Assembly: GCA_023055425.1 (NCBI GenBank)
Contig: JALGPY010000007.1
Coordinates: 22,268,001 to 22,332,000 of the forward strand
Length of the DNA: 64,000 nt
Source of the DNA: Linanthus parryae
Lineage: Eukaryota; Streptophyta; Magnoliopsida; Ericales; Polemoniaceae
Direction: 5' to 3'
Shown: in pieces, positions 54,601 to 64,000 of the stretch
Layout of the letters: each line of letters starts with the position of its first letter
Position numbering within the stretch: the first letter of the stretch is position 1
Program-made: the position numbers and the translations under genes
Notes under the pieces: model-generated
Told to the model about the DNA's origin: nothing
Database searches by the model: none
What the model saw: only the letters and a program-made list of their open reading frames with translations

Positions 54601-54890
54601 TCGCCGTCACCGCCGCCTAAAAGTAGATAGGAAGAGTCAACGTTCATCACTTCCACCAAGATCTTTGGCGTCGTCGTCTCCGTCGAGGTCCTCATCATGG
54701 TTACCACGCCGCCTCCACCAAGATCTCTGGCATCGTCATCTCCGTCGACCTCCTCATCTCGATTACCAGGCTGCCTCGCCGTCGAGCTCCTCATCTCCGA
54801 GCGCCGTCCTCCGTCGTCCTCACCATCACCATTGTCATCGGAGCGCCGTCCTCCGTCGTCCTCTCCATCGCCATTCTCTCTGTCCTAGAA
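54600..54890. repeat. GC-rich simple-sequence island with short tandem repeats
   Basis: Rich in TCC/TCG/CCG triplets. One ~60-bp unit (CCACCAAGATCTNTGGCNTCG) occurs at about 54654 and 54715. A ~42-bp unit (GAGCGCCGTCCTCCGTCGTC) occurs at about 54798 and 54840. It falls inside a 171-codon open frame (54410-54925, plus; Ser/Arg/His/Pro-rich) and is open on other frames too, so the frame is probably a by-product of composition. It could be the leader of a decayed gene. Confidence 0.5.
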
Positions 54891-54999
54891 GATCTGAGAG
54901 TAGAGAGAGAGAAGATGAAGGGTGAGAGAAAGGACAAGAAGTCTGTGAGGAGGAAGGGTGAGTGAGAGAGGAGAGGAATATGAAATGCTCTCTCGATTA

Positions 55000-55540
55000 C
55001 CCTATATTTTTTTGTTTTGTTTATCATAATAATTTTCATATTCGATGTGATTTCACGTAAAAGCGTGGTTGAAAATTTATCATCATTCACAGAAATCACT
55101 TACCGTAGTTCTATCAGTCTTGGGACCTAAAGGTGGTGGTTTAATTTGCGGGAAATGTGACCACTTTGAGTTTTATCTCTAGTTCGTGAACTAATTTGAA
55201 GAAAATATATATAAGCTATTTTAATATGATTCAATGGTGTATATATGATTTTTCATTTATGAAGGTTGATAAGATCCTACAATTGAGCAACACCCGATGA
55301 TACGAATTTTATTTTTTCTCTGCTGAAAATTAAAAATGAAAGAATGTAAGGATTTTTCTCTTTTTTTTTCTTCTAATAAACGGTTATCCTTATAGGACCA
55401 AAATAAACTTGACATTATTTAGTGATACTATTTTCAGCGTTTACAAAAGTGCAAACCAAAAATTAAAATAATTGATAGTAACTTTAAAACTAAATTAAAG
55501 CAAGTTTATAAACATAAATGAGAACAAACAATTTTTGCAA
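55000..55540. other. AT-rich spacer
   Basis: Nothing recognised. Confidence 0.3.
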
Positions 55541-56175
55541 TTACCGAATTTGTAAGGTCAATAATTATATACTTACATAATACTGACATAAGTTTATACA
55601 TGCAGCAAACCTAACACTTTAGAATATTGCCAGAGCAGATCAAAACTCGTTAAAAAGTTGCTTGAATGCAATAGACCTATTGTGCGTTTTGTGTACAGAT
55701 TTATTACGAAAACGGTCATCTAAAATGAATTTTGGATAAGACATAGAATATTATAAGTGATAACAGTAGTGAAAGGATGAAGTGAATGCCAAAATTATTA
55801 CAACATAGAGAAAGTCTAACTATAGATTGTCACTATACAAATAGTCAAACATGTAATATCGTTGAGCGTCGTAGTGCTACCACGATTACACGTTCCCTTT
55901 TTCATTTTTCTATCTCTTTTTGTACCTATCTTCAGCATTAATTAGAGAAATCTTAATGAGTATGGACAATATTTTTAAATTACCAGATTTCTTATGTCAA
56001 TATTTTTTAACTTACACGATAATATATAGAGCATCTTAATTGATAACAATGGAAAAACTATAAAGTGCAGTATTTAATCATATTAAAATACTAAGAAAGT
56101 TTAACTGTAAGACATCAATATATAAGTTACTTGTAAGAATGTGTAGAGTCGTAATGGTGCCACGATTATAAGTTT
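55540..56175 (+). repeat. Diverged direct duplication
   Basis: 55720-55895 and 55998-56170 share a series of words in the same order: GTGATAACAGTAGTG / TTGATAACAATGG, AGAAAGTCTAACTATAGA / AGAAAGTTTAACTGTAAGA, and GTGCTACCACGATTAC / GGTGCCACGATTAT. The offset is about 270 bases. A further match lies between 55541 and 55980. Non-coding. Confidence 0.5.
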
Positions 56176-56196
56176 AAAGCTCATATATTTATCTGT

Positions 56197-56722
56197 TTTT
56201 GTGTGGAGTCGGAATGGGAGTATTATCAATCATTATATTTTTCATCACGTGATGTAATTTTTTTACATCGCTAAAAAAAGTTATTACAATATTTGATTCA
56301 AGTTTTGTATTTATATAAGTGCTCAGATTTTCTTGTTTAACAGAAAAATTTTTATTGGTAATTCTAAATTTTTCTTTCTCTTTCTTGAATAAAAGTATTT
56401 TTTAATTATTTCAATCCGTTTTGGTTAACCGTCATAGAGCTGAATTATTAAAATTTATGTCCGAAGACGAAAATGCTTAACCAAATACGTTGGGCAAATG
56501 GTGTGAAACAATTAAAAAAAAAAGTACGTTTATCTAAGAAAGGGAAAGAAAAGTAAGAATTATCAATAGAAATTTATCTGTTATACAAGAAAATATGATT
56601 ACTTATATAAATAGAAAACTTGCATCAAATATTGTAATAACTTTTTAGCAATGTAAAAAATTGCATCACATGATGAAAAATATAAAGATTGATAATACTC
56701 TCATTCCGACTGCACACAAAAA
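56197..56722. repeat. 0.5-kb imperfect inverted repeat (foldback)
   Basis: Arm 1 (56197-56387) and arm 2 (56535-56722) are reverse complements over about 190 bases, by eye at least 80% matched. Examples are TTTTTGTGTGGAGTCGGAAT against ATTCCGACTGCACACAAAAA, and CATCACGTGATG against CATCACATGATG. The loop is about 147 bases. It looks like a foldback transposon or MITE with long arms; no clear target duplication. A transcript would form a long hairpin. Confidence 0.75.
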
Positions 56723-56809
56723 TTGCTCTTTTTCATTTATTTGGTTCCAGAAGAAGGGAAAGATTAGGGCAGAGCGGTTGGTGATGGTGGTGTTGGAGCA
56801 CCGCCGGTG

Positions 56810-58460
56810 GCGAAGATCAAGATGATTTCCAGTTTCTTGTTAGTTCAAGATTTAAAAAAGAAACAACCGTTTTGTATTAAAAAATCAAAAAATTCAGTGA
56901 CTGAAATTTATGACAAAAGCACAAAATTTTAAGTTCCTTTATCGAAAAAAGACCGAATTTTGTTTATTATTTAGACATGAAAATGTAAGTATGCTTTGAT
57001 GCGATAAAAAAAAATTACTCTGAATAACAGACGTACTTCGACGGTCGCTTTTCACTGAAATAGCATGAACAACGATCTCTTCTTTGCTCCGTGTCATTTC
57101 ATCCTTCGGGGGATGCCAGTTCTATAACGAAATGTAATAAATTGAAATGAGAGAATGAAATGATCTTATTACATATCCTGTAAATAGTTCATCAATAATT
57201 CTGTCCAACAACAGTCGAGAATAATTCATCAATGTGACGTAAATACCTGTTTCAAGTATCTGAAAGATCTAACGCCACAAAGATGTTGAGACCTTAAACC
57301 TAACAATAGCGACAACATGAAAAATATAAATTCCATGCGATGAGGACATAGAGAATGAAGAGCCGGAAGATGGTACTCGATATGAGGCGGCTATTATATT
57401 TTACACATAAAACTTCAGAGACAATGTTTATGTTTATATAGCAAATAACCTAATGGAACGAGGTCATTTTGCGGCTCACTATGCACCTCGAGCCCGGCCC
57501 AGTACCGTTCATCGGTGGGGTTAAAACACACTTAATTTCACTTTGACCTCGATCTTATATTTTTAATCTCAATATTTTGCGTCATAACCTTCTTTCCTTT
57601 GGCAAGTCAGTGCTAGTTTTTGCTCTTTTAGCACTTATAAACCCAACATATGGTTACCGGGTCAAACCCGACTTGATAGTATCTATAATCGGTCTATATG
57701 GCAATAACCTTATTTTCTTAAATACATTTGAAGTTATATTAGAAATGAAAGATCATAGTCCAACAGAACTGTATACATAGTCACATTACAACACAAGACA
57801 TCAATGTTTCACTAAGGTAACTAAACTTAGCCAATATCTCGGTGCTTTAGATTATTTATTTCACAAGCTACTTTCTCCGCTCAATTGGGGCCTCCTCAAA
57901 GATCACCAAGTGCTCTTCTTTATGTTCCTTTCTTAGTTAAATGTCTGCTACTTCGTTAATTTCTCAAGGAATTCTAGTTAACGTGCAGGTGCAACTTCAA
58001 GAAGGAATATAATCTTATCAACGAGCTTTTTTTTGAGGGAGTTGTTAATGTGCATGTGCAGCTGATAGCTTGATATTTAGAGCTATCCACATACTTCCAT
58101 TTGAGGAGTTTGCCGTGAGTTTTGACTTTTGAGTGATATTTTACCGTATATTAGGTGTTTCAGGTGTATTTCGTAGCTTGTTTTAGATGAGAAATTGCGT
58201 AATTCGATGTATGTTCACACATTTTGCATAATTTGGTGTATTTCTTACACACCAATATGATCACAAGATTTTGTTGAGTGATTTTCATGTACATGTGATG
58301 TTGTCAGACAAATCGAGACAAGGAGATGGAGTTCGAAGAATTTGAATTCAAGCGAAATGCAAAGAACAGGAGAGAAAGGAGCTCGGAAGAGACTTGGATG
58401 AGCAGAGACGCGAAGAAAACGCGATGAGATCATCTCATGATGAAGTCTTGCCGTCAAGAG
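56810..58460 (+). repeat. Dispersed repeat, copy E
   Basis: Starts at sequence matching copy A near 5008 (AAGATCAAGATGATTTCCAG) and runs through the module, the type 2 tRNA-like segment and the part shared with copies B and C, ending near 58460. In the module, exon 1 is frameshifted; exon 2 has lost about 17 bases and its donor reads GTACGT. Promoter: a TATA box at 57432-57441 and the site II word; the telo box is mutated. Confidence 0.68.
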
Positions 58461-59106
58461 TGTTGGAAATCCAAGCGAGGGTCCGAACAGAGAGAGGGGT
58501 TTATGATGGGTTTTGTGTAAATTAGCATCATTAGTAATGACTGTTTTCTTCCCATCTGTTTGTTGTGGTGGTAGGCAAACAGTATGGAAGCTATCATAGC
58601 CCCCAACCCCACCTTCAATAAGAAATTGGCATCCACAGATGGGCTTTTCCGAAAAAAATACCCTTTGGTTGATTACTTTTTTCTTCTTTTGTGATCTGTT
58701 AAAGCTAATATGGTGTTTCACCTTAAATTCTAGACAAATCTTTTTACGAATGGATTGTTTTTCAAGACAAGCTTTAAAATTAGAGTTAGATACAAGGTGT
58801 GTTTTTTCATTAAAGAGTGACGGATGTCATGGTATTCCAACAAGGCACAGTGTTCTACATCATTGAGCGAGCATGAATTGATTGAGATACTACATTTCTG
58901 AGACTAAGAAACAAGGAGATAAGCTGATACGATAAGCTTTTTGTTATAAATGCAATCGAAACAAAACATAATTGGCTATTAAGAGCGAGGAAAATTACTT
59001 ACATTAAAATGGTTTACATAACAATTATGTATTCATTGATATACGAATAAAAAACTTGAGAGTTAGTTGGGAATACACATTTGGGTGGTGCTAAGCTAAA
59101 ATTTTG

Positions 59107-59362
59107 ATGCGAGAGCTAGCCAAAGAAAAAGCCAATGTTGAGTACTGATCCGCCGGCCCGTGCAGAGAAGGCAGAAGGTCGAGCTAAGAAGTGCACGGTT
59201 GAGTTGCATGGCGTGGGCGAGCATTGCTTCCATGTTGGATGCTTGAAGATGTTCAAATATTGGACGTCGAATAAGATGGAGGAATGGGACTTGGAGTCCC
59301 TCCTCTATAGGATTATCGAGTGGGAGGTGAAGCTTGCCAAGGGTTCCAGACGTTTCTACTGA
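59107..59362 (+). pseudogene. Copy F version of the 90-residue hypothetical protein, broken
   Basis: Begins with an ATG at 59107 and matches 3799-4071, but has TGA where copy A has the Trp codon after VEY, and a 4-base insertion right after. Downstream it reads HGVGEHCFHVGC and WEVKLAKGSRRFY, then stop. Confidence 0.45.
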
Positions 59363-59649
59363 CCCGGTCGCCTTCGTGGCTAAGTATGGATATAAGCCAG
59401 TCTATACTTTTGACCTGCGTAATTAATTATCTCTTGTCAATATACACCTTAAATATCTCAGGGCACCTTTCCCCATAAAGTTGAATCACACTGCACCAAC
59501 CATGCTCTACAACTACATGCTCAAACCGTTATTACTTGTTCTTGTTTAAGTTCACTTCATTTCAGTTAATGTATATGTATATTGTTGAATATAAAGTATT
59601 ATACATGAAAATCGAAATTCATTTATATGTGAACATTCTTTTCGGAATT

Positions 59650-59720
59650 GTATCACATAGCCAGGTTCGAACCGGGGACAAAATGCAAGGGTTTCAAACG
59701 CTTAACCATTGAGCTAGCAC
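59650..59720 (-). repeat. tRNA-derived segment, type 1 (copy F)
   Basis: Minus strand GCTAGCTCAATGGTTAAG and CCCCGGTTCGAACC at tRNA-like spacing; the best B box of the three copies. Confidence 0.58.
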
Positions 59721-60420
59721 CTATTTACCACATGTGAACAAAATAATGCATGCAACATTTATCTCTTTGTACAGTGTTGAATATTTATATAAATACAATT
59801 ACGAAGGCTTTTTTTACCATGTGAGTTCTGTAAAAAAATACATTTATTATTATTTTTTGTAAAAATACATTTGGAAAGCTTATATTTTTATATTGTAAAT
59901 GTATTTTTATAAATATTCAACAAGTGCAAAACTTTTTATTGGAGTTAAAAGTTGCATTATATAACCTTTCAGAAAAATAACTAACCACATATAAGATTAT
60001 AATTTAGGGTTAACAAATACATAATCTTATAAATGAAATGTCTTAAAATATAGGCTTAATTTGTGACTGCAAACTCCCGGTATACTGAAATTAACTGATT
60101 GCAATCTCCTTTTGCAATAATACTATATTATTAAAATTGAAAAAAGGATTTTGTTTACCGGAATATGTCGTTAGGTTTATATAGTGAATAACCTAATAGA
60201 ACGAGACCATTTTGCGGCTCACTATGCACATCGAGCCCGGCCCAGTACCGCTCATCGATAGGGTTTACACGTACTTAATTTCACTTTCACCTCTTACATT
60301 TTTTATCACAAAATTTTGTGTCATAACTTGTTTCCTTTGGCAAGTCGGTGCTAGTTAAGTGGAACAGCACTAATAAACCCAACATATGATTGTTGGATCA
60401 AACCCCGATTATTTAATCTC

Positions 60421-61195
60421 TGTTGGAGAACAATCGAAACTGGACCGAAAATAAGAAGATGGAGAGGAAGCAGAAATATAATCGCATGATAAAAAGTAAC
60501 TAAATAAAGACGAATTGAAATACTTACAAATGTCGTCGAATATAAATACTGTTAGAAACGATCTCAAGCATTGGCTCGATGTCCTTAAGGCTTTATTTGC
60601 TCCCTTTGGTGCTGCTTGATCCGGAACAAACAGCCTCCCAGGATAATCATCTCTCACCGTGCAAGAAGTCAGTACACCACTTACACCCTACGAACCGCAA
60701 TGGCATGGTACATCTCTTGAAGAAATTGAATTAGAATATAGGAAATCAAATTCTGAAAGTTGAAGGTTTTACAAAGTCTAGGAGGACTTTATAGTGAATT
60801 AGGAGAGTAGAAGGAAATGTTGGAATGCACAAATGGGTGGAGAAGCACTCTATTCATAATAGAGTAGGTGACCCTTCAAAAGGGTGCAAATGAATAGATG
60901 TGTCTATTCATGGTAATAACTAAATTTGGACGTTAGTAACTAACAATAACTAGCTTTGGTCGATAACTAATAAAATTATTAGCAATTCCAACAATTATTA
61001 ATTTGCGACTTCAATCAATAACGCACCCAAAGTTAAATTGCGTCCATCGAAGGACCTATTTGTACACCCATAATTTACAATAATTTTCATTCATCCGTAA
61101 CTTGTTTTGGACAACTCTCAATTGTAGATTTACCATCTCCGAATCAGAATTAAACTCTACATATTTTACTATCCAAAATTCAAAGTTTTCCAACA
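60421..61195 (-). repeat. 3' LTR (775 bp)
   Basis: Plus-strand reading TGTTGGAGAAC to GTTTTCCAACA with TGTTGG/CCAACA ends; the polypurine tract CATGTGGGAGAT is adjacent on the minus strand. Similar to the LTRs at 9007 and 13877. Confidence 0.85.
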
Positions 61196-61859
61196 ATCTC
61201 CCACATGAATGACCAATTGGCATAAGAATCGGAATAATCAAAGAGGATATTTAGAGAGATACCAAACGAATGATAATCGCATCCAGAAGGTGGCCAAGGA
61301 CCTTGAGCCTCCCTTAGTGGAATACTATCGGATATACTGGATTGTCAGTGGTGAAACACCTTGAACTGCTTTCCGTAGTGTATACCTAGACAATAGTACC
61401 CACACAGTTATCATCCTTCCATATTAAGTTCTCATTGTCGTGTCCGTTTTGGCCTTGGAGCACTTAATCCTGGTTTTCGTGAGTGGTCTTAGAGAATTTC
61501 GCCGCGTCATTCTCCTAGAACCGGCCGCCAGTTCCCACTCATATAAGTGAGTCTCATAAAGAGTATTTTGCCATACCCCACTTGGTTTTATCCCCCAATG
61601 TATGAGCTCATTAAAAGCTAATCGCTTATCCTTACCAATGCAAGCGTCACTCGGTGTCGTCCTAAGAATGGGTTTGGAAATAAAATTTCCTACAGTGACT
61701 ATATTTGCACAGTAATTAGGTTGTCCCTTTTGAACCTGGATCTTGGGATCTCCAATCATCTAGGTTGGGTTTTCCGTTACGTGCAACTCAGAGAGATAGG
61801 CTTTTGTCCCATTCCCCTTGACGACGTAAACAATTGCTCTCTTGTTAACCCTATGGGCA

Positions 61860-62170
61860 GCGGATCCACTAGTTTTTACTTAATTTTCACACGATCGATC
61901 AATATAATTATGTTCGAGAGCAATTGTTTAATGGTACTATGTCTACGACGTATATTTCTAGACTTACCATTGTAAATGGTGCTTTGGGCTCTTCCAATTT
62001 CCGATTGACTATCGTAATGAATGCAGATAGCTGGCATCGGTTTTTGCCACATAGGAAGTTCTTCTAAAAATTGACGAAGCCACTCGGCGTCCTCTCCAGT
62101 CTTATCCAACGCAATGAAAAAACATACCCGCTTGTGGACTTAGAGTCCAATGTGTCCGATATCCAGTTGG
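61860..62170 (-). pseudogene. Copia RNase H, C-terminal part
   Basis: Reads EDAEWLRQFLEELPMW, ICIHYDSQSEIGRA and YNGKSRNIRRRHSTIKQLLS, the RNase H end of this Copia group, then VDPLPIGLTRE-like residues (the 'DPLTKGL' block) with a stop just before. Out of frame with the reverse transcriptase at 62178. Confidence 0.82.
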
Positions 62171-62177
62171 CATCACT

Positions 62178-63149
62178 TTACCCTTCCAGTACCGCAGGAT
62201 ACCTAGTATAGTGTAGTCCATATGCTAAAGTATATCTTAAATAAGTTAGCACTCGATTCACTCCTTTCCAATGTTTATCACTTGGATTACTAGTGAATCG
62301 ACTTAACTTTCTAACTGCTTGAGCAATATCGGGCCTTGTACAATTCATGAGGTACATTAAACAGCCAATTACTCGAGCATATTCGACTTGTCTTACACTT
62401 GCACCATGGTTCTTGGCGAGATGTAAATTAAGATCCGCGGGAGTATTAACTATCTTGCCATCGTTCTTGTCGAATATCTCAATAATCTTCCCAACATAGT
62501 GCAATTGAGATAATGAGTATCCATTCGTCGTTCTAGTGATTTTCATCCCTAAAATAACGTCAGCAATACCCATATCCTTCATATCGAACTTTGTTGTCAA
62601 CATTTTCTTAGTTGTTTTAATGATAGTTGAATTACTTCCCATAATTAACATATCATCAACGTACAAGAACACGATGACATATCCATCACGAGTGGTTTTA
62701 CTATAAACATACTTGTCACATTCATTAATATGAAATCCATTTGATAACATGGTATTATCAAATTTGTTATGCCATTGTTTCGGAGCTCGTTTGAGACCAT
62801 AAAGAGATTTTACCAAACGACATACCTTATTTTCTTGCCCATGAGCAATAAAACTCTCAGGTTGTTCCATGTAAATATCTTCGTCTAATTCACCATTTAA
62901 GAATGCAGTCTTAACGTCCATTTGGTGAGTTTCAATATTATTTATAGCTGCAATAGCTATAAGCATGCGAATAAACGTTATCCTTGTAACTGGTGAGTAG
63001 GTATCGAAATAATCAGTACTTTCCTTTTGTTTATAACCTTTTGCGACAAGTCTAGCCTTATACTTGCCAATTGAACCGTCAGGTATAAGCTTCCGCTTAA
63101 AAACCCACTTACAGCCTAACGCTTTACTTCCTGGTAGAAGACTCACCAA
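62178..63149 (-). pseudogene. Copia reverse transcriptase
   Basis: 323 codons: [70 protein letters not shown], the catalytic [39 protein letters not shown] and [13 protein letters not shown]. Motifs are complete and the YVDD is intact. A frame break near 63150 separates it from the linker (63150-63335, NMEIESILQNHTW) and another near 62175 from RNase H. Compared with 11153-11715 it is well preserved. Confidence 0.9.
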
Positions 63150-63398
63150 TTACCAAGTATGATTTTGAAGTATGGATTCAATTTCCATATTCACTGCTTC
63201 TTTCCAATATGATGCCTCGGTACTAGACATATCTTCCTTGTAGGCTTGAGGCTCATTTTCTACCAAGGTTAGAAAATCCGGGCCAAATGTTGTAGCAACT
63301 TTTTCCCGCTTGCTACATCTAGGTTTGTTTTCCATTTCGGACTCTTGGGATGTTGATTTTTGTGTTCTTTTATTAGAACTTTGTTCATTCTTCTCTTT

Positions 63399-63968
63399 CT
63401 ATGGAAATAAATCTTCAAAGAATGATGTGTTGCATGGCTCAAAAATAGTATTTTCGTGTATGTCTTTGATTTCTGATTTGATAACCAAAAATCGATATGC
63501 ACTACTATTATGAGCATACCCGATAAAGACGCAATCTACTGTCTTTGGTCCAAGTTTCACCTTTTTAGGTAATGGTATTTCCACCATTGCGAGACACCCC
63601 CACACTTTGAGGTATTTGTAAGATGGCGACTTTCCTTTCCATAATTCATATGGAGTTTTGCCAACATTTTTCCGAGGTATCCAGCTATTAAGGATATGGT
63701 TGGCCGTTAATAGGGCTTCCTCCCACAAGTTATGTGGTAATCCCGAACTTAGGAGTAATGCATTTAGCATCTCTTTTAAATTCCTATTTTTCCTCTCGGC
63801 TACGCCATTTTTTTCAGGCGAATAGGGTGCCGTAGTTTGGTGGATAATTCCACTTTCTAGACATATTTCCTTAAGTGGTGCCTCGTATTCTCCAACACGG
63901 TCGCTACACACCATTTTGATTTTCTTTCCCATTTGATTTTCCACTTCATTTTTATAATGTTTGAACAT
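63399..63968 (-). pseudogene. Copia integrase, core and C-terminal part
   Basis: Reads NQMGKKIKMVCSDRVGEYEA (the usual DxGGEY is changed to DRVGEY), TTAPYSPEKNGVAERKNRNL with the catalytic Glu region, LWEEALLTANHILN, KTPYELWKGKSPSYKYLKVW, and CVFIGYAHNSSAYRF. The stop after EDLFP separates it from the linker. The N-terminal zinc finger would lie to the right of 63968, where the frame changes. Compare the same block with an 18-C run at 12102-12425. Confidence 0.88.
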
Positions 63969-64000
63969 GTAAATTGCTTCATGTTAACTTAGTAGGGATA

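Larger units (their letters stand above)
58670..60415 (+). repeat. Dispersed repeat, copy F (module exons deleted)
   Basis: Matches copy A from about 3190 to 4800, then jumps near 60160 to the part equivalent to 5660. The three exons are gone, but the promoter (TATA 60175-60184, TGGGCC 60239-60244, AAACCCTA 60259-60266) and the type 2 tRNA-like segment remain. It lies head to tail after copy E. The right end is cut by the Copia LTR at 60421. Confidence 0.72.
60421..64000 (-). mobile_element. Copia retrotransposon, 3' two thirds (5' end beyond the window)
   Basis: The minus strand carries, from right to left, integrase, reverse transcriptase, RNase H, a ~650-bp 3' untranslated part and a 3' LTR (60421-61195). 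It is the less decayed relative of the element at 9007-14682. The left target copy would be ATCTC (60416-60420); its partner is outside the window. Confidence 0.88.

Noticed and set aside
54410..54925. 171-codon open frame, Ser/Arg/His-rich
   Set aside because: Several frames on both strands are open over the same GC-rich triplet repeats, and there is no domain; probably a composition effect. Reported only as a repeat.

Overview
This is plant nuclear DNA, most likely from a eudicot: AT-rich, packed with LTR retrotransposons of plant lineages (Tork-like and Ale-like Copia, Athila-like and Tekay-like Gypsy), a Helitron end, plant gene families (F-box/FBA, double-stranded-RNA-binding DRB, SAWADEE-type homeodomain), GT-AG introns and plant promoter words (TATA, telo box, site II). 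I cannot name the species. Most of the window is transposons nested in older repeats; the only clearly intact ordinary gene is an F-box gene at 52.2-53.4 kb (minus strand).

Layout. 0-3 kb: the 3' end of a Tork-like Copia element, then a complete 1.9-kb non-autonomous relative (TSD GTGTC). 3.2-8.5 kb: copy A of a long dispersed repeat, carrying a putative solo LTR and another nested insertion. 9.0-14.7 kb: a decayed full-length Copia (TSD GTGTC). 14.7-16.0 kb: a homeodomain (SHH2-like) pseudogene. 16.0-18.9 kb: repeat copy B. 20.2-25.3 kb: a young Copia element (TSD TCCAT) sitting 17 bp past the stop codon of a DRB-like gene (25.3-26.1 kb) that has a frameshift. About 26.9-30.1 kb: repeat copy C with a solo LTR (TSD CCATA). 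30.1-33 kb: a patchwork of a Copia 3' end and Tekay-like LTR pieces, one with four evenly spaced G-boxes. 35.5-44.0 kb: a complete Athila-like element (TSD AAATG) with gag and protease but no reverse transcriptase or integrase. 44.3-46.6 kb: the 5' part of a Tork-like Copia on the minus strand. 46.8-50.35 kb: repeat copy D with a solo LTR (TSD GATTG), then a Helitron 3' end. 52.2-53.95 kb: the F-box gene and its promoter. 55.5-56.7 kb: a diverged direct repeat and a 0.5-kb inverted repeat. 56.8-60.4 kb: repeat copies E and F head to tail. 60.4-64 kb: the 3' two thirds of another Copia element on the minus strand.

The most unusual item is the dispersed repeat (copies A-F). On its minus strand it carries what looks like a small three-exon gene. 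Ahead of an ATG stand a telo box (AAACCCTA), a site II element (TGGGCC) and a TATA box; then come exons of 36, 33 and about 24-32 codons with conserved GT-AG borders. Copies A and C are still open from ATG to stop; B, D, E and F are broken in different ways. Two different tRNA-like segments flank this module. I do not recognise the protein. The repeat may have amplified a captured housekeeping-type promoter and small gene.
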